Shown piece by piece: positions 61,785-62,047 of a stretch of 62,047 bases of DNA. Under the pieces are notes generated by a model. It was not told where the DNA came from. It saw only the letters and a list, made by a program, of their open reading frames with translations, and made no database searches. Source of the DNA: Clostridiales bacterium. GTDB lineage: Bacteria > Bacillota > Clostridia > Lachnospirales > Lachnospiraceae. The DNA lies in contig JAHYZV010000010.1 in assembly GCA_019424245.1 (NCBI GenBank), forward strand, positions 1 to 62,047, given 5' to 3'. How positions within the stretch are numbered: the first letter of the stretch is position 1; every line of letters starts with the position of its first letter. Position numbers and translations under genes: made by a program.

Positions 61785-62041
61785 GACAAATATAAGCTAC
61801 AGGCAGTCCTGCACACTATGTTCAATGCCAGAAGCTTCAATCGGCTGTCTCTAAGACTTTTCATATAGGTAGTTATAGGTGACGCTACCATTCGGACGCG
61901 CCGTCCGTGGCGCGGCCTCATTGCTTCGTACATCCATGTACGAAGCTAGCTGAAAGCGAAAGAAAAGTCTAAGATTCAGCACGATTGAACTTCAAGTGCA
62001 TTTCACATAGTATGCAGGACTGCCTGTAGCTTATATTTGTC
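61785..62041 (+). repeat. Large palindromic intergenic repeat, right copy (complete)
   Basis: 257 bp. The outer arms GACAAATATAAGCTACAGGC (61785-61804) and its exact complement at the 3' end (62022-62041) continue inward as an imperfect ~75-bp stem through GAAGCTTCAAT / ATTGAACTTC to CTAAGACTTTTC / GAAAAGTCTAAG. The loop holds two perfect hairpins: CGCGCC/GGCGCG (61897-61914) and GCTTCGTACA/TGTACGAAGC (61923-61946), with TCCG and TCCA at their tips. Compared with the left copy, the scaffold CGCTACC.TTCG ... CTCA ... TAGCTGA is kept, while both hairpin stems have changed on both sides so that pairing is retained. No gene inside. Confidence 0.9.
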
Positions 62042-62047
62042 TGTGTT

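Overview
This is a low-GC, AT-rich chromosomal segment from a Gram-positive Clostridia-type bacterium, most likely a pectin-using gut Lachnospiraceae. A Lachnospira (Eubacterium) eligens-like organism is my best inference. It rests on strong GGAGG ribosome binding sites throughout, a T-box leader, a glnA-ANTAR pair, FadR/YtrA-type GntR regulators, hexuronate catabolism, a beta-glucuronidase and a very large secreted pectin methylesterase-pectate lyase. The species is inferred, not proven.

Layout. 1-4000: a copy of a large palindromic repeat, then a minus-strand ABC export operon with a YtrA-type GntR regulator. 4.1-8.9 kb: Mrp-family ATPase, CgeB-like glycosyltransferase, tRNA-Leu(TAG), and a Nudix-fold NrtR regulator beside nicotinate phosphoribosyltransferase. 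8.9-17.9 kb: a glucuronate block with mannonate dehydratase (uxuA), fructuronate reductase (uxuB), GntR and AraC regulators, a GPH symporter and beta-glucuronidase; shared CTAACATGTTAG-type operators link the uxuA and symporter promoters. 18.1-19.2 kb: an IS3-family element with a damaged transposase. 19.2-24.3 kb: a second importer locus (GPH symporter, cinnamoyl-esterase-like hydrolase, Fe-S ene-reductase, divergent AraC). 24.4-33.7 kb: mostly housekeeping (aldose epimerase-like, polysaccharide deacetylase, glnA-ANTAR, dapF, an FchA-like cyclohydrolase beside a FolD lacking cyclohydrolase residues, a sodium:amino-acid symporter, a GntR regulator). 34.3-44.3 kb: an unusual catabolic block (GntP permease, isocitrate lyase/PEP-mutase-fold enzyme, cupin, azlCD, cyclase-family hydrolase, PanE-like reductase, YhcH/YiaL protein and a DctPQM TRAP transporter) with GTATAC-core sites. 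44.7-53.0 kb: one 2771-residue secreted pectinase. 53.3-61.7 kb: MgtE, nitroreductase, Dabb protein, then a T-box leader, aspS and gatCAB. The window ends in a second, inverted copy of the large palindromic repeat.

How it works together. The surface pectinase would demethylate and cleave pectin outside the cell, the TRAP and GPH carriers could bring in acidic sugars or conjugates, and glucuronidase plus UxuB/UxuA feed hexuronates toward 2-keto-3-deoxygluconate. Uronate isomerase, KDG kinase and KDPG aldolase are not in the window. aspS plus gatCAB look like an indirect Asn-tRNA (and possibly Gln-tRNA) charging set under T-box control.

The most notable non-coding features are: the two large palindromic repeats, whose two internal hairpins differ in sequence but keep their pairing; a small palindrome bracketed by copies of the ribosome binding site in front of uxuB and the panE-like gene; a pair of 149-bp-spaced repeats before folD; and an IS3 element whose outer ends also occur alone elsewhere as a 39-bp remnant.
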